DNA of 64,000 nt from Pempheris klunzingeri (taxonomy: Eukaryota > Chordata > Actinopteri > Acropomatiformes > Pempheridae): NCBI RefSeq assembly GCF_042242105.1, contig NW_027255008.1, positions 1 through 64,000 of the forward strand, read 5' to 3'. Below the pieces are notes generated by a model. It ran no database searches. It saw nothing but the letters and a program-made list of their open reading frames with translations, and was not told the DNA's origin. The translations under genes were made by a program, and so were the position numbers. Each line of letters opens with the position of its first letter. Within the stretch, counting starts at the first letter, position 1. Shown here piece by piece: positions 27,501 through 40,313 of the stretch.

Positions 27501-30500
27501 AATTTTCTGCCTCAATTGGCTTAACAGGCTTTGTTGCATTTCAGTTGAGGTATTTGTCTATTTAAGGAGCTTTTATTGCGTAATTCGCATTGTAGACATC
27601 TAGGAATTTCAAAACAGCTCTCCTTGATGTTATGTTGGGTTATTTTTGGCAAGCATTAAAATGAGTGATCCTGCGTAGACATTGCTGTGCTGTCAGGATA
27701 AAATATGGTTATATGGAATATTTCTGTATCGACTAAATAAATTGTATATTTCAATAAATAAATAAAAAAACAATTAAAATTGTAAATTTCCCCATTGTGG
27801 GACTAATAAAGGTATCTTATCATTAACTTTTCTTTCTTCATTTTGATGTTATTAAGTGAGCCATCACAGGAAGCATTTTATTGTGCATGCTGACGGCATC
27901 AAGTTGAGCTGCACAACATTGACTGCTGCTGCCTTATAAGGACACTCTGATTTCCCTGTATTGTAACTTCTACCAAAATACACACAGGATTTTACATTCA
28001 GTAGAATAAACACAGGGGTCTTCGTTCACTGTCCCTCGTGAGTGACTGTAAAAATCAAGCCAATAGAAAATCTGCTGTATACAAGAGAATTACTCTCTCA
28101 CAATGGTCCTTTTTAGTTTGTGATTCTAGCTTAATGTGTGCCATATTAGGACACAAGATCCCAGTGAGATCATTATGAGACTGTTTGCACAAATCCAGCA
28201 AACTCACCCAGTTTTCTAGCCAAGCCAAAGTCAATGATCTTGATCCGTGTACCAGTTGTATCTACACAGACGATGTTCTCTGGTTTGAGGTCCAGGTGGA
28301 CGATGTTCTGCTTGTGAACGTACTGCATGCCCTCGAGGATCTGCTGCACGTAGCGGGCACTGGTGGGCTCTGTGTGCTCAAAGTTGTCATCCACGATGCG
28401 TTCAAAGAGCTCCCCACCTGCAATACTGGGCAAATAAATAACACCAGTCAGGTCCATGCTTCAACTAATGTAGCTCTCACCAGTTATTCAATGATTTTAC
28501 CGGATTAAAGTCACTTTTCTAGTCCACAGTTACTTACTACTCCATGACCATGACCATCTCTGAGCGTGTGTCATAGGCAGCCACACACTGGACCAGTTTT
28601 GGGTGGTGAAGACAGTTCATGAGTTCGATCTCTTTGCGAGCAGCCTCCTTCTCCTTAGAGGTTCGCGCTCGGTAGAACTTCCCAGCAGACTCCTGACCCG
28701 TCTCTTTGTTGGACAATCGGTACACATCACCAAACTTCCCACTACAAAAGTTATATCCAAAACAAATAAGAGACAGTCCGTTTTCAGTTGGCAAGATACA
28801 GGAGAATTATCTGAACTGTATTGAAAGCCTAATGTTTGTTTTCCATGCTTACACTCCCAGCTTCTCATGCACATTGTAGTGGTCCTTGATCTTGTGTTTG
28901 GTGTCAATGGTCACCGTGATGTACGGCACAGACTCTTCCTTCTTTTCTTCTTCAAAACACAAATAATGAGTTGGCAAACAAGACGTAAAACCTCAAACAT
29001 TTTCCAAATTCACCATATTACCTACTTGCAGTTGCCATCTTGATACACTTAGACTCCCGGCTTGGTTCGCTGACCCCTGCTGAGTTGTAGGCTCGGACGC
29101 GAAAGTGGTACTGCCCCTGAGGCTGCAGGCCTGAGCGGATGTGGTAGGATGTGTTTTTACAACGGCTTGCTACTTCAGTCCAGCTCCCAGGCTTGTCTTC
29201 CAGGCCCTGTTGTTTGACCTCCACGATGTAGCCCAACACAGCTGTGCCTCCGTCGTAGCTGGGACCCGTCCAGGACAGGACCAGGGACTGAGTGGAAAGC
29301 TGGGAAACAACAGGCTGGGATGCCGGTGGGTCGGGCCGGTCTGAGGTGAAATTCAAGAAGGAAACACCTTTAGTCAAATCCTTAAACATGAGGCAACAGG
29401 TGCACTGTTCCAACAAGAACAGAAGTACTGATTGGACATATCTGAGCAAATATTTAAGGGACGAATACCAGTGTTGGGTCATTTCAAATCACTGCAGAAC
29501 CAAAGTGAGTCTCACCTATGACACTGAGGGAGACGGTGTGCTGTGCAGAGCCTTTACTATTTCGCACTATGACAGTGTACGAGCCTGTGTCTTCTGGACA
29601 GGCCTGAGAGATCTCCACGCTGCTTTGTGTTTCACTGCTCCTCACAGACGTCCTCGGCCTACCTGACACCACCTGAAGAGAAGGAGACAAGGAGGAAGCA
29701 AACACGCAGACCTTTACTGCCACAGAATTTCAAAGTGACACATAAAGTAATGGATCAAACTGCTGCACACTAAAAGCCACTGGGACTCCTGTCGTTGTTA
29801 CCTTGTCTCTGTTGTAAATCCAGCAGCAGGCCACAGGGATGGAGCTGCTCCTGAACTCGCAGTGTAGCCGGGCCTGCTCTCCTAAACGCGCATCCACCTG
29901 CTCTGGTGGGTCTAGAAACTCCACAGGAGGTCCTGAGGGGAAGCAGAGTTTACTCATTCAACAAAACCACAACTGTAACCTTTGCTAGTGGAGACTTTTC
30001 TTTGTGAAGGTTGATATCACTGATATCTGTGGAGACTGAAGAAGTAGGTGGACTTACAGGTGAGTGTGCTACGACAGGCAGATTTAAGAAGCATTTAACC
30101 AATCACATGCGAGCAGTCATGCTTGGTTGCAGTGGCACTGAAGGTAGTTTTTGGACATTGTATGCATTTGAATATTCAGCTAATGGAAATGTTATTGTGT
30201 GAGTGGGTAGATGGCGCCAGGCCAACTGAGTGAAGTTTAAAACAAAATCATTTTTTATTTTTCGTTTTATTCACGAAACAAATTTTACTTGCCACTATGC
30301 CGCACTAACTTTGTTGCTGCTTCCCTGCCCTCTATTATCAGCAAATTTATTATTGATTTGCTTTATTTCTACATAAGAATGAGGTGGGTAAGATTTTATG
30401 GGTGTGTGAGAATAAAACAGACTTTTTTATATAAGGTTTTAGTCTACCTTGCTCTTCCTCTTCTTCTTCCCTGTGTTGGTTTTTCCCTTTAGAAGGTGAT

Positions 30501-32227
30501 TGGGTGCTTTCAGGTGACGCAGCCTTGAATGTGACCTCACTACGCAGCTCATGGTTGCTTAATCTGGAGATTTCCTTTGGTGCTGTTTGAGAGTGAGACA
30601 GCTTTACGTCAGTATGGTTAATTTAGGAACAGGTTATACTGTATTCGATGTTTGTGCTGAATTTTTAACCCATCACTTTGCTCTTGCTTTACTTTACCAT
30701 ACCTGTGATTTGTAACACAGCACTGCTTGACTGTTTCCCAGCAATATTCTCAGCTACGCAGGTATACGTCCCAGCATCTCCGGCTGAACACCAAGTCAAA
30801 GCCAGACTGGCAACACCATTTTTGAAGGTAGACTTACTTGAATGCAGCCTCTCACCTAAATGACAAAATAAAAATGGACAAACATGCTTTTACGGTAGGT
30901 GATAATCATTGATACAGGATGTTTGGCCTTGAAGTTCCTTATAAGAACTTTGGCTAACATATTCTCATTCATCATTTACCAAGGTATGGTAATCGGTCAT
31001 TTACCATTGTGCTGCCAGGAAACATTCAGAGGCCGACTTCCTGCGATAACACCTTCAAAAGTAGCATCACTTCCTTCACGGACTGAACAGTCACTGAGCA
31101 GTTGTTTGAAGTGAGGCTTTTCTTGTGTCTGGACGGGTGTCAGTCTGGAGTCTTAGCAGAGAAGAGAGATGAAGGACAATGGTTTTTGTTTTCAGATATG
31201 CTTGACTGGAATGCAAACCAGTGTTTCCTCTACCACTGACCATTCAGGGTGGGCCAACCTATTCAAAACAAAGGTGTTTCTGTGCAGAGTTGTTATGTGA
31301 TGCAAAACATTTCTTTTCAGTTGCCTTTGGATCCTGGCCCTAATGTAACTGATCAAACTGTGGATGAACTTTGAATGCACAGTGTGCTAGTTGTAAATGT
31401 GAATAGGAAACAGAAAACAGAAGTTGGTGTAGGGTATTTATTTGTTTTGCCTCCAGTCAGAGCAGCTCATAAGCTACCTTCTGCTGCACCTACTGTCGTA
31501 TGTTACAGCTGTGCGTCCACGTGTGGGTAGTTTGCCATCGTGTTTACAAGACTTTCTCACCACATGTGTGTTTGCACATGTGCATTTTGGTGTTGGAATG
31601 TCCAGCAGGATGTAGAGGTTTGTGGGAGTGGGGGGGGCAGGTTGTATGTCAGTCATATATACTCTGAGAGCCTGAGGACATTTCTGACTACAATATCACA
31701 GTGACTACAAAAACAACACATCTCATATTAATAATGTTACATGTATATAGAGCTGTACCCTAACCGCTGTTACGAGAAGTAGCAAACTAGCTGCAGGGGA
31801 GCTAATCATACATATGTAATCTAACAGATTCCAGTATTCCTGGGTTCCCTGACAGGCCTCTGCAATGTCACCATGCAAAGGATTAAAGTTTAAGAAGCTG
31901 AAATTAAAACATGAAGCACCCACAGGGGAAGCAGGGACCTGAGGCTCGGGGTGGGGTATATTTGTGGTAAATGTAAAGAATATATTCCAGTTATTGAAAG
32001 TGACACATTCAAAGGTCTGCAAGTCAGCTGTTTTGCTATTTTACTAGTTACTGGTCTTTACCTGTTGCAGATGAGACTCCCAGTTTGTTGCTTCCCTTTA
32101 ACATCCTGTTGGTGGCTTCCAGTCCATCCTCTTTTTGCCTCTCCACACGGAAAGGTCTGGTCTGAGGCTTGATGGCCAGCCGGAAAGTAGACACAAAGGT
32201 CTTGGGCTTCCTACCATCTTTGTCCAT
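24539..32227 (-). CDS. mylk: Myosin light chain kinase, smooth-muscle type (mylk family; possibly mylk5)
   Basis: Ca2+/calmodulin-dependent Ser/Thr kinase; the family phosphorylates myosin regulatory light chain. Sixteen coding exons, right to left: 32062-32227, 31005-31151, 30703-30855, 30448-30582, 29802-29932, 29516-29672, 29026-29340, 28853-28949, 28538-28741, 28208-28425, 27216-27339, 26660-26812, 26170-26299, 25920-26004, 25575-25715, 24539-24744. All phases fit, giving 853 residues. Order: basic N-terminus; Ig domain (about 66-155); Glu-rich linker; Ig (201-296); fibronectin III (297-401); kinase (about 425-680); calmodulin-binding helix (AKRKWKKTGKAVLALQRM); telokin-like Ig (about 762-853). 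The glycine loop is GVGKFG, the ATP lysine is in SAGKFY, the catalytic loop is HLDLKPEN, then DFG and APE. It lacks the long actin-binding and PEVK-like N-terminus of long MLCK. Which teleost mylk paralogue it is remains unresolved. Confidence 0.9.
24970..25335. mobile_element. Dispersed teleost repeat in kinase intron
   Basis: Contains phrases repeated throughout perciform genomes as I recall them, such as AGTTCAACATTTTGGGAAAT and GGTTAGCTTAGCACAAAGAC. AGCCCGGCTCTGTC near one end is echoed by AGAGCCAGGCTAGCTG near the other. No coding capacity; probably a nonautonomous element. The class is not assigned. Confidence 0.6.
27735..27830 (+). mobile_element. LINE 3' tail remnant
   Basis: A/T-rich run followed by AATTTCCCCATTGTGGGACT then AATAAAGGTATCTTATC, a familiar fish LINE 3' end. 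It lies in the kinase intron 27340-28207. Same type of tail as at 8255-8322, in the opposite orientation. Confidence 0.65.
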
Positions 32228-35200
32228 CCTTGATCAGAAATGATAACCAGAGTTTCAAATAGCCACTCATCAATCAGGCCTCCTCTTCTTCTCTTGTTTT
32301 GCTGTGTGTTGTGCTCAGTACACACGTACAGTGTGAAGCTAGTGTGTTGAACTTTCGTCCTATTTCACACATCCTCAGTGATGCTAACAGGAGGAGCCTC
32401 TGCTTTCAGACTGCCCCTGAAATCACTACCCCACAGTTCTCAGGAAACAGCCTTGTTTGATCGGACGGCCAATTAAAAACACACATGTCCAACCCCCACC
32501 GTCCCCCTGCACCGAGAGCAGAGGCAGAGAGAGTGAAACACATGTGCTAGAAAACAAAAGAGATAGTATGAAAGAGTAGGAAATGTGTGGGAGAGACCAA
32601 ACATTCAAACTGAAGAGAAACAGAGAGCAATGAGGTGGATAGTGATAAGAGAAACACACACTGGCAAAGTACAAAAACATATTTTACCTGATGGTTCTCT
32701 TCATAGAAACTACCTCTTCTCCCAGAGCATGATTACATGATTACACTTTGTTGTTCCCTGTAAACACCTTTTCCCTGTAACCGCTCCGTCACTCAGTGTG
32801 TAAGTTGAGTCACACAGCCAGAGCGACCACAGGAATCAAGAAGAGCCAGAAGGGCAACTTAGTGTGTGCAATGACTCCGCTTGGTGACAGACAGCATGTA
32901 GAAAAATCATTGAAGTGACTCTTTCAAACCGTGGATTTCCAGGGTAGAGTTATTTTGAATGAAAGTGGAGAAGTGGGACCATGTGACCACAGACAATAGA
33001 TGCCATGCTTTTTATTCTATTGATATGGGAATAGGCAGGGCTGCTGGTTGGGTGTGTCTCCAAGGCAGCTCTCATTTACCCTTTGTTGAATGGCTGTGAA
33101 GCACAGACTCTTATCCATATTCAAAGCCTGTGATAGCTAGTTGACGGCCATTAGGGTTTGCTGAAAAGCATTTTCACTGAAGGTCGCTGGTTTGGATTTT
33201 ATTCCACTTACAGCATGTAAATAAAAGATTCTGTCTTCTGCAGGTATTTTGAAGGTTGTTGCTCTTTTATTGTTTTAATATACATTTTCAAAGAATTGCA
33301 CATTATGAACCAATAAAGTGCTTTTCACTTTTACTCATTACACAATGTTTTGCCTGTCAGTGCACTAAGCCTATGAATCATTATGACTTGTCTAGATACA
33401 CCTCATACTGATATGGGACTGTACAAGAATACTGACGTATTCCTTTAGTATGGAAATATGTAATTTACATGAGAAAACTGATGCATCTGTGTCTGATTAA
33501 GACAAACACAGAATGACTCTTGCGCAGCAACAATGGTTGCAAAATACTTTTTCTAAAAGCTTCCCTCACATTTATGAGTAAGTATGTTGTGGGTTTAAAT
33601 GGATGTATTTCACTCGAATTCAGTGGTCAGCACAAGAATGTAAGGAAACAGTTACACAGATTGGTATGCATAAGTAGTACCATATGGTGGGAGGCACATA
33701 ATTTACTTAAGACTACAAACATGTCCCCCTGCAGCTAAAAGCAGGTTGATTGATGGACCAGATATCAACAGAGGCTTAACTGTTTACTGACAGACAGCAC
33801 CGCTCTACCCACTTCTAAGCTCTCTGATATAAAAAAAACTCACAAAATGTGCTTAACACACACACACAAGCGCAAGCATTTTCATTTTTTCCTCAACGAA
33901 CACAGTTTACACAGATGTAGCTGAAGAAATAAAGAAGCCACATGAAAGACAAAGAACAGTGAAACAGTGAAATTGAGAAAAAAGAGTCAGAAGTTTCAAG
34001 TCTTAGCCAAACTGACACATATATAAGTTATAAAACCTTAATTTTATTCATTTTTAGGTTAACAATTAATGAAAAAAATTAGATACCGTGCCCTATGTTT
34101 GGACAATAAAGGTAGCAGGGACGACACGGTAAACGCATCGAAAAATAACAAGTAAGTATTTTAAGCTGAGGTCTCTCATTTCTAAATTTAAATGCTAATT
34201 ATTGTTTTTTTAGATTATTTTCTTGTTTTTGTCTTTTTTTTCCCTTTACTTTCCTTGTTTCTTTCCTCTTTTGACCATTTTTGACTTGTATATTATAAAA
34301 ACTGAGTCAAATCTGATTATTTTTTAAATGTGTAAAGATAATAAATGTAAGAATATGGTATAAGCATAGGTCCTAAATGGTTTGGCCCATTCTTTAGAAG
34401 AAGCCATATAAGGTAAGAATATACCACAGAAGCTGAATAAGGTTTAGTGTATTCTTTTCTCACCATAAATGGATCTTTACATTATATAATAATGTCACTA
34501 CTTTACAAAGAGCTTAGGTCCGAATATTCCATCGAGTAAATAGCTCAGCCCCACCGCCCCACCTCTTTCCTCCACAATTATCCTTATCAGAAGGAAATCG
34601 TGCAAGGTTTTGGCCAAGTCTTAAGGAATTCAAAACAGGAAAAGCAGAGAGGGGGAAAACAGACTCTCTCTGTGTCTGACTACTCCAACTATGGTAATAA
34701 TTTTACTTCCTGTTCCCATGAAGTCCTTCAAAGACATGCAGGCTCCTTATTTTCCTGTTCCCACAAACTTCTTCAAACACATGCCTACTCGATCACTCCA
34801 TTAAATTAAAGTGATGGAAGCCCAAATGTCAGTGAAGTGGGCATGTGACTGGCTGATAACGGTTTGAATGCCTCTTTAAAAAAAGTGGAATGGGGCCCTC
34901 CGGTGGTTGTACATCTCACATTGCAGAAATGTGACCAACAATGTGGCCATACAGGAGATGGTCAAACCGAAATCAGCAAAGTCTGTTAAAGTCCTCGATC
35001 AAACTTTAAAAACAATGAAGTAAATACATTGTATTTAACACTGTGAGAACCGATGCAGCTTCAGTCATCTAAAATATTCTTCTTTATCTCTTCAGCCTGA
35101 ATAACTTTGCAGGCAAATAAGAAGAAGTAGATAAGGCTTCATAGACAGAGAGTCAATGATGAGCAGAAGAAAGATGAAACCACACACTCTGACTTGCCCT

Positions 35201-35671
35201 CTAACAGATAAACTATTCTCTTGCCAGTCAGACAAGCCTCTGTATGCCCTTCTAATAATTACAGTTTTTTTTTAGGTACATCCTCACAAGGATCAACCTA
35301 CAGCTGACTCTGTTTTGTCATGCTCTTCCCCTCATATACATTCAAAGAGCCTGCTGTGATTCCGCTGCGCTAATGAGGACAGAGTAAAGAACAGAAGTTC
35401 TGATGTTATGTCTGAAATTAGAAAGCAGCAGGATGCTTCACAGGCTGATGCGCTCTGGCTTCAGCTCTGAGAGAGCAGAGAAGGGGGAGAGGAAAAACAG
35501 TGAGGAGATGGAGGCAAAAAAAAAAAGACATGAATGGATAGAGAGAGGTTGTGAAGAACAGAGGACACCCTGGCAGTGTGTCACAAGCATCCCGGCCGCT
35601 CACTCCACTGTGACGAGGATTATTGTGCTGCAGCCAGAGGCCTCGGCCCTTTTCCAGCCCGTGGAGTCGGG
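32228..35671. other. Kinase upstream region and intergenic space
   Basis: The mylk 5' region is at 32228-33000 and includes a possible small upstream coding exon (32688-32704, see findings). Long homopurine/homopyrimidine stretches lie at 32500-32680. Beyond that, to 35671, I see only AT-rich sequence with no supported gene. Confidence 0.5.
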
Positions 35672-36900
35672 TCAGTTTTCCTCCAGCTGCTCCATATGTT
35701 GGCTGGAGAAGCTCTGGGGAAGAGCTCGGTCCTCAAAAGGATGGAAGGAGCCCCGAAGCAAAGTCCAGTTGTCATACAGCTCGATGTACTCAGACACTTT
35801 AAGCTGTGACAGAAAGAAACTGCATTTCGGCATTTCTTTAAGAACAAATATTCATTCATCACTTGTTATTTGTTTATAAATGTCGCAGCTAATGTAGAAG
35901 TAGAAGAATGGCTCATAAGGTTCTCTAAAGTGGATTTATATTGGAATTAAATTTCTCAAATAAAGTATGCATTTGGAAAAGACTTTCTCGTTGCCATCTT
36001 TTCATCATATCGTATTATCATATTACTCACAGAGGGAAAGAAACTATTCAAATAGTCCAACAGGGATGTTTTCATGTCATCAATGTCAATTTAAATTTTG
36101 TCACCTTATCTGTTCATTTTCATAAGGTCACATGACAAACTCACTACTGAATTAGGTTCGGATGGCCAGCCCGTGTCTCTCCACTCTTAGGCTGAGGAAG
36201 CTCTGCCATTTTCTCTCTGTTTGCAGTTTTCTTTTTTGGATTTCCCGCATCAATCCTCACAATGTGCAAGTTTTGCAGCATCAAATGCTGGTTCATTTTC
36301 TTCAATGCGCTCTTCTTGGTGAGTAATGTGAGCAATTCAGAGAATTGACATATTGACATGACATATCTATTTATTATTAGCAGCTGTAGAAGTGGTACAA
36401 ACAAACATACAAGCTACTACCTCCTGTTAATGATTTTTCAACTAAACTGCTGCTACAGTTTTTATTTTATTTTAAGCCACAACGAATTCATCACACTACC
36501 ACGAAAAGGTCCCACCTAAATCCTGCAGCAAATGATTGACAAAAACTATATAACTCTCAGGACAATACATGGCTGTCTATTATCTTTGAAGAAGCACAGA
36601 ATGTCTGCTGTGACTGTAATCCTTCATTTGTCTGATATTGTTAATGCATGCAAGGGAATGCAAAAGAAGACGCAGGAGAGTGGAAGCAATTTGTAGCATC
36701 ATTTGAAAGAGAATTCATTTGTTCTTCCAACGGTATCAAACACATTCATATTAGATGGTCTCAGGGGCCTCAGTGGAAACACCGACGAGAGGGAGCAGTA
36801 ACAAATGTGGAAGATAATCAGTCCGACTCACGGCCAGATGCAGCGGCAGGGGGTCTTGGGTGAGCGCGCAGGAGCTCAGCATGCTAGTGAGCTCCTCCAT
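35672..36900 (-). CDS. Putative two-exon small protein, function unknown
   Basis: Two minus-strand pieces splice in phase 0. Exon 36832-36900 (23 codons) begins ATG and reads MEELTSMLSSCALTQDPLP before ending at a GTGAGT donor. Exon 35672-35803 (43 codons plus TGA) follows the acceptor TTTCTTTCTGTCACAG and reads LKVSEYIELYDNWTLLRGSF, then HPFEDRALPQSF, ending EQLEEN. Together 66 residues: acidic and amphipathic, with no signal peptide and no motif I recognise. The composition and the strong splice signals look coding. The first exon lies inside intron 1 of the plus-strand tetraspanin gene. It may instead be the 3' end of a larger gene whose upstream exons I could not find. No homologue came to mind. 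Confidence 0.4.
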
Positions 36901-39366
36901 GTGCAAAATGAAAATTAATAACAGTCTTGGTTATTAACTGATGTCGGTAAAAAAAAAAAAAGTAACCCACTTGCACAGAATATATAACCCAGGCTTTTCA
37001 TATTTTCATTTTAGAGAGGACTATTTTATAACTTATTAAATCTTTTTTTTAAAGTGATGATGATGTTTTAGTGAGCAAATCTGGCCATTTAAGAGGATTT
37101 TAAGTCAACATGCAGGTTGGCAGTAGACTGGCATGAACTCACCAGCAGAACTGTGTTCACTGAGTTTAATGTTGATGCATAAAGCACTGCTTTAATATCC
37201 ACTTGTTCCATTTGTTTCACAGGCCTCTGGGGTTGCCCTCATCACTATCGGAGCACTGCAGTACTCAACCTACTCAAATTTGGCCACTTTTGCAGGGAGA
37301 GGCCTGTTTAAGATCGCTATAGTCCTCATCGCAGTCGGCGTCACCATAGCCTTCATCTCCCTCATGGGCCACGTTGGAGCATTCATCAATAATTCTTCTA
37401 TGGTGGCTTGTGTAAGTAACATAATGCTCCATAATGAGTTTGAGGTGGTTTCTTTATAGTATTCATTAAGAACGTGCCTGTGGGACAGTCTTGGGAGGGT
37501 GTTGGATGTCAGTAGTTTGGTTCTGGATTTTTGTGGAGCAGATTAAATGAATAAAATGTTCTAGGATGGTCACCAGAGATGTTTCAATAGATATGCAAAT
37601 TTCCTCATTTTGCAACAGAGAAGTGATTATGACTCAGGAGGCTTGTTGTAAGGTTTTTGTTCAAGGGATACATGACTGACCTCTAACGCTGCTCACCTTG
37701 TTTCTTCATAAAATAGTTCATCTGTCTGCTGATACTGATAATCCTTATGGAGATAGTCGCAGGAGCTGCTCTTTACATGTTCCGCAGCGGGGTGAGACAC
37801 TTAAGTCCTGGCCTGAAGAAATGATCGTGATCCAAACGCTACCAATACTTGAAAATGATTCAAATAAATGAATCTCATCATCTCTGTAGACTTCCCTCCT
37901 ACAGATGAACAGTGCTATCAACACCAAAGCACGCGGGATGATCTATGAGTACAGTCAGGAGAACAGACACGCCATCAACAGGATTCAGGAAAAGGTGACA
38001 TGCAGAGATTTATGCTTTGTATCTGCAAGAGGCGCTTGATAGACTGGAGAGAATGTATAGTACGTGATAATGTGCAGGGCCGAATAACACACTAGAAGGC
38101 ACAATAGAAACTGAAATGATAGAGTCTTAAAACTTTTTTGATTTTAAAAGTAGAACAACAACTATAATTAAAAAAAAAAAAAAAAAGGGCGACTTTAAAG
38201 GACAAATACATGATTTTTCAATTCAGTCTTAGTTTTTGGTCCCTTCTGTCTTTACTGGCCATGAAGAGATGTCTTCCTGATATAGAATAATGTAAAAGAT
38301 GAGGAAAAAATCCACTGGATTCATTGGATTTTACAGTGCACCATGTACAGACAGATCAACAAACAGCAGAGGCAGCAGCAGAGCGTTCTGTGTGATCTTC
38401 ATGTTTTATAAACCGTGTTACAGTTCAGCTGCTGCGGTGCGGACAGCTACACAGACTGGTCCAGGAGTGTGGGCTGGGAAAACCACGACGCCCTGCCAGA
38501 TTCCTGCTGCGTGGTGAGGAGTGAGGGTTGCGGACAGAACATGGAGAAAGTACACAAAAAGGTCTGCTGGGAAATCTCACTTCAAGTTGCCACTCATTAC
38601 ATCTGATCTCTGATGGCACAGTGTTTTATGACCGCACACTCCTCCTCAGGGTTGTATCTGGGCCATCAAGCTCTTCCTGCTGAGGAACCTGGTGTGGGTC
38701 GGTGCTGTTTGCATTGCCCTCGGAGTCACAGAGGTAAACTTGTCTCATGTATGAGAATTTAATGTAAAAGAAAAAAAAACATGTTATTCTGTCATGGGCC
38801 TGTTAAATGTGAAATGTAAAGGTGCTGTAGGTTGTTCCCCTCTCTCTGCCATCAAGTAGTTTAGTTCAATCGACTACTTAATGATCAAAAAGGCCAAAAG
38901 GCTAATTGTTTTCCGTTGTGATTGGCAAGAATTCAAAATTTTACCTTTGAGTGGTTTGATAGAATTAGAAATGCCTTAAATATATCTTTAGAAAAACACA
39001 TGTAACTCCCTGTATGATTTATTTTAAACACTTATTTATATGCACTTTCCAGCAATTTGCATAAGAAAATGTTCATGTAAGCAAGGGCATTGCAGACATT
39101 TGAAAAGTGAGTGGAGGATGACATGAATGATAATCAAGCCTATCTCATCCTGTTTGCCTCCGGTAGAGAAATCCAGAATTAATTTGAGTTTACGGAGAGA
39201 GAAAAAAACCCTTTTTGACCTGTTGTTGAGTTCATTTGCTGCCAGTAACTTCTAAGTAATATAACTTATAGCAACTTTTTTCTTTTTTTTACAGGTTTTT
39301 GGAGTGTTAATCGGCGTGTGCTTGTGTCTCAACATCAAACGAAAAAGCTATGAAAACCTCAGCTGA
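36262..39366 (+). CDS. CD63-like tetraspanin
   Basis: Four-pass membrane organiser; CD63-type tetraspanins work at late endosomes, lysosomes and exosomes. Seven coding exons: 36262-36318, 37223-37411, 37717-37791, 37905-37994, 38424-38561, 38650-38733, 39295-39366, giving 234 residues (CD63: 238). Helix 1 spans exons 1-2. Helices 2 and 3 are in exons 2-3. The large loop has the CCG motif (FSCCGADSYTDW, about residues 138-149), PDSCC and a further conserved cysteine after HKKG. Helix 4 leads to a C-terminus with SYENLS, where YENL fits the YxxΦ lysosomal sorting signal as in CD63 (YEVM). The start-codon exon follows the acceptor at 36221-36226. The exon 5 donor (GTCTGC) is weak. Exon 4 has two possible acceptors (see findings). 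A poly(A) signal is at 39701-39706. The orthologue is uncertain. Confidence 0.85.
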
Positions 39367-40149
39367 TGCATCATCGTATGATCACATCCAATCACACATC
39401 AGTGACATTTAAAATAAAAAAAAAATCTATTTTGTTTGCTTTTCCAGTTTATTCTTTCTAGACTATGCTTCATTGTTTCCAAACTGTCTGATTTCTAAAA
39501 TGTGACATGTATGACAATGTAGTTCATCCGCTCATGTCATTGATATGTTTGAAAAAACTGAAAAATACTCTCTTGCTATTTTAATGTTTGTTATCTGACA
39601 TATATATTTTTTGTTTTGTCCACTACTGTCTATAGCATTTAAAAAGCCCTGTTATGTGATAGTCTCATGTTTAGACAGCATGCCTACTCTGAGTATTTTC
39701 AATAAATGTGTGATACATTCTGGTTAAGTGGTCGTGTGGTTCAATTGCATATGAGCTAAGAACTTTTGAAAAGATTTTCTTTTGTGATCATTTTGAGTGA
39801 GGTTTGTGAGTTACAGATTTTCAGATGAGTTTAAGATTTCTTTTTCTATTGAACCGGAAGGTCGACCACGGTGATGCAGCCCTGCAGACATTAAAACTCC
39901 TCTCGTCTAGTTTTAGAATCTGGTCTTCAAATTCAGTGTATCTCTACTTTTCAGCCAAACGGCATTTTTTCTCTTCTTTCCTTTTCACAGGTATCCAACC
40001 TTTTATAAAAGAAAATCTATTAAATGAAATATAAAAACAAAGAAGAAAGTATCAAGTAACACCCTTCCTTTTTTTACACACTGTATCCTAGCCTAAAACA
40101 ATACATTTGCACTAACAAATGGACTTAATCAACCAACGCTGAGCAACGT
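39367..40149. other. Tetraspanin 3' UTR and intergenic space
   Basis: Tetraspanin 3' UTR to the AATAAA at 39701-39706, then unannotated AT-rich sequence up to the pus3 promoter. Confidence 0.55.
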
Positions 40150-40313
40150 AGTAGTAAACTACATTTCCCAGAAGCCCTCTACAGGAAGTGCTTCCGCTCT
40201 CAAAAGTGGTCCGCCTGTAACAAAACTGCATGGAAAGTAACGTGAGCGCTGGCGACACAGAAAACTCGCTGAAAAATATAAATTTACCAGCTACAGTGAG
40301 ACTAAAATCGCAG
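40150..40313 (+). promoter_or_regulatory. pus3 promoter and 5' noncoding exon
   Basis: ACTACATTTCCCAGAAGCC from 40158 is a near-consensus ZNF143/Staf site. Just downstream are ETS-type cores (GGAAGTG at 40183, CTTCCG at 40191). A noncoding exon ends at the donor CAG/GTAAAG (40313) and splices to 40620, one base before the pus3 start. An upstream ATG lies at 40230. Confidence 0.65.

Noticed and set aside
35403-35879. 158-codon plus-strand ORF
   Set aside because: Overlaps the better-supported minus-strand exon 35672-35803 and reads as its shadow plus low-complexity Lys/Glu codons.
39842-39965. Open minus-strand stretch reading EFEDQILKLDERSF between the tetraspanin and pus3
   Set aside because: Length is within chance expectation, and no convincing splice partner or start was found.
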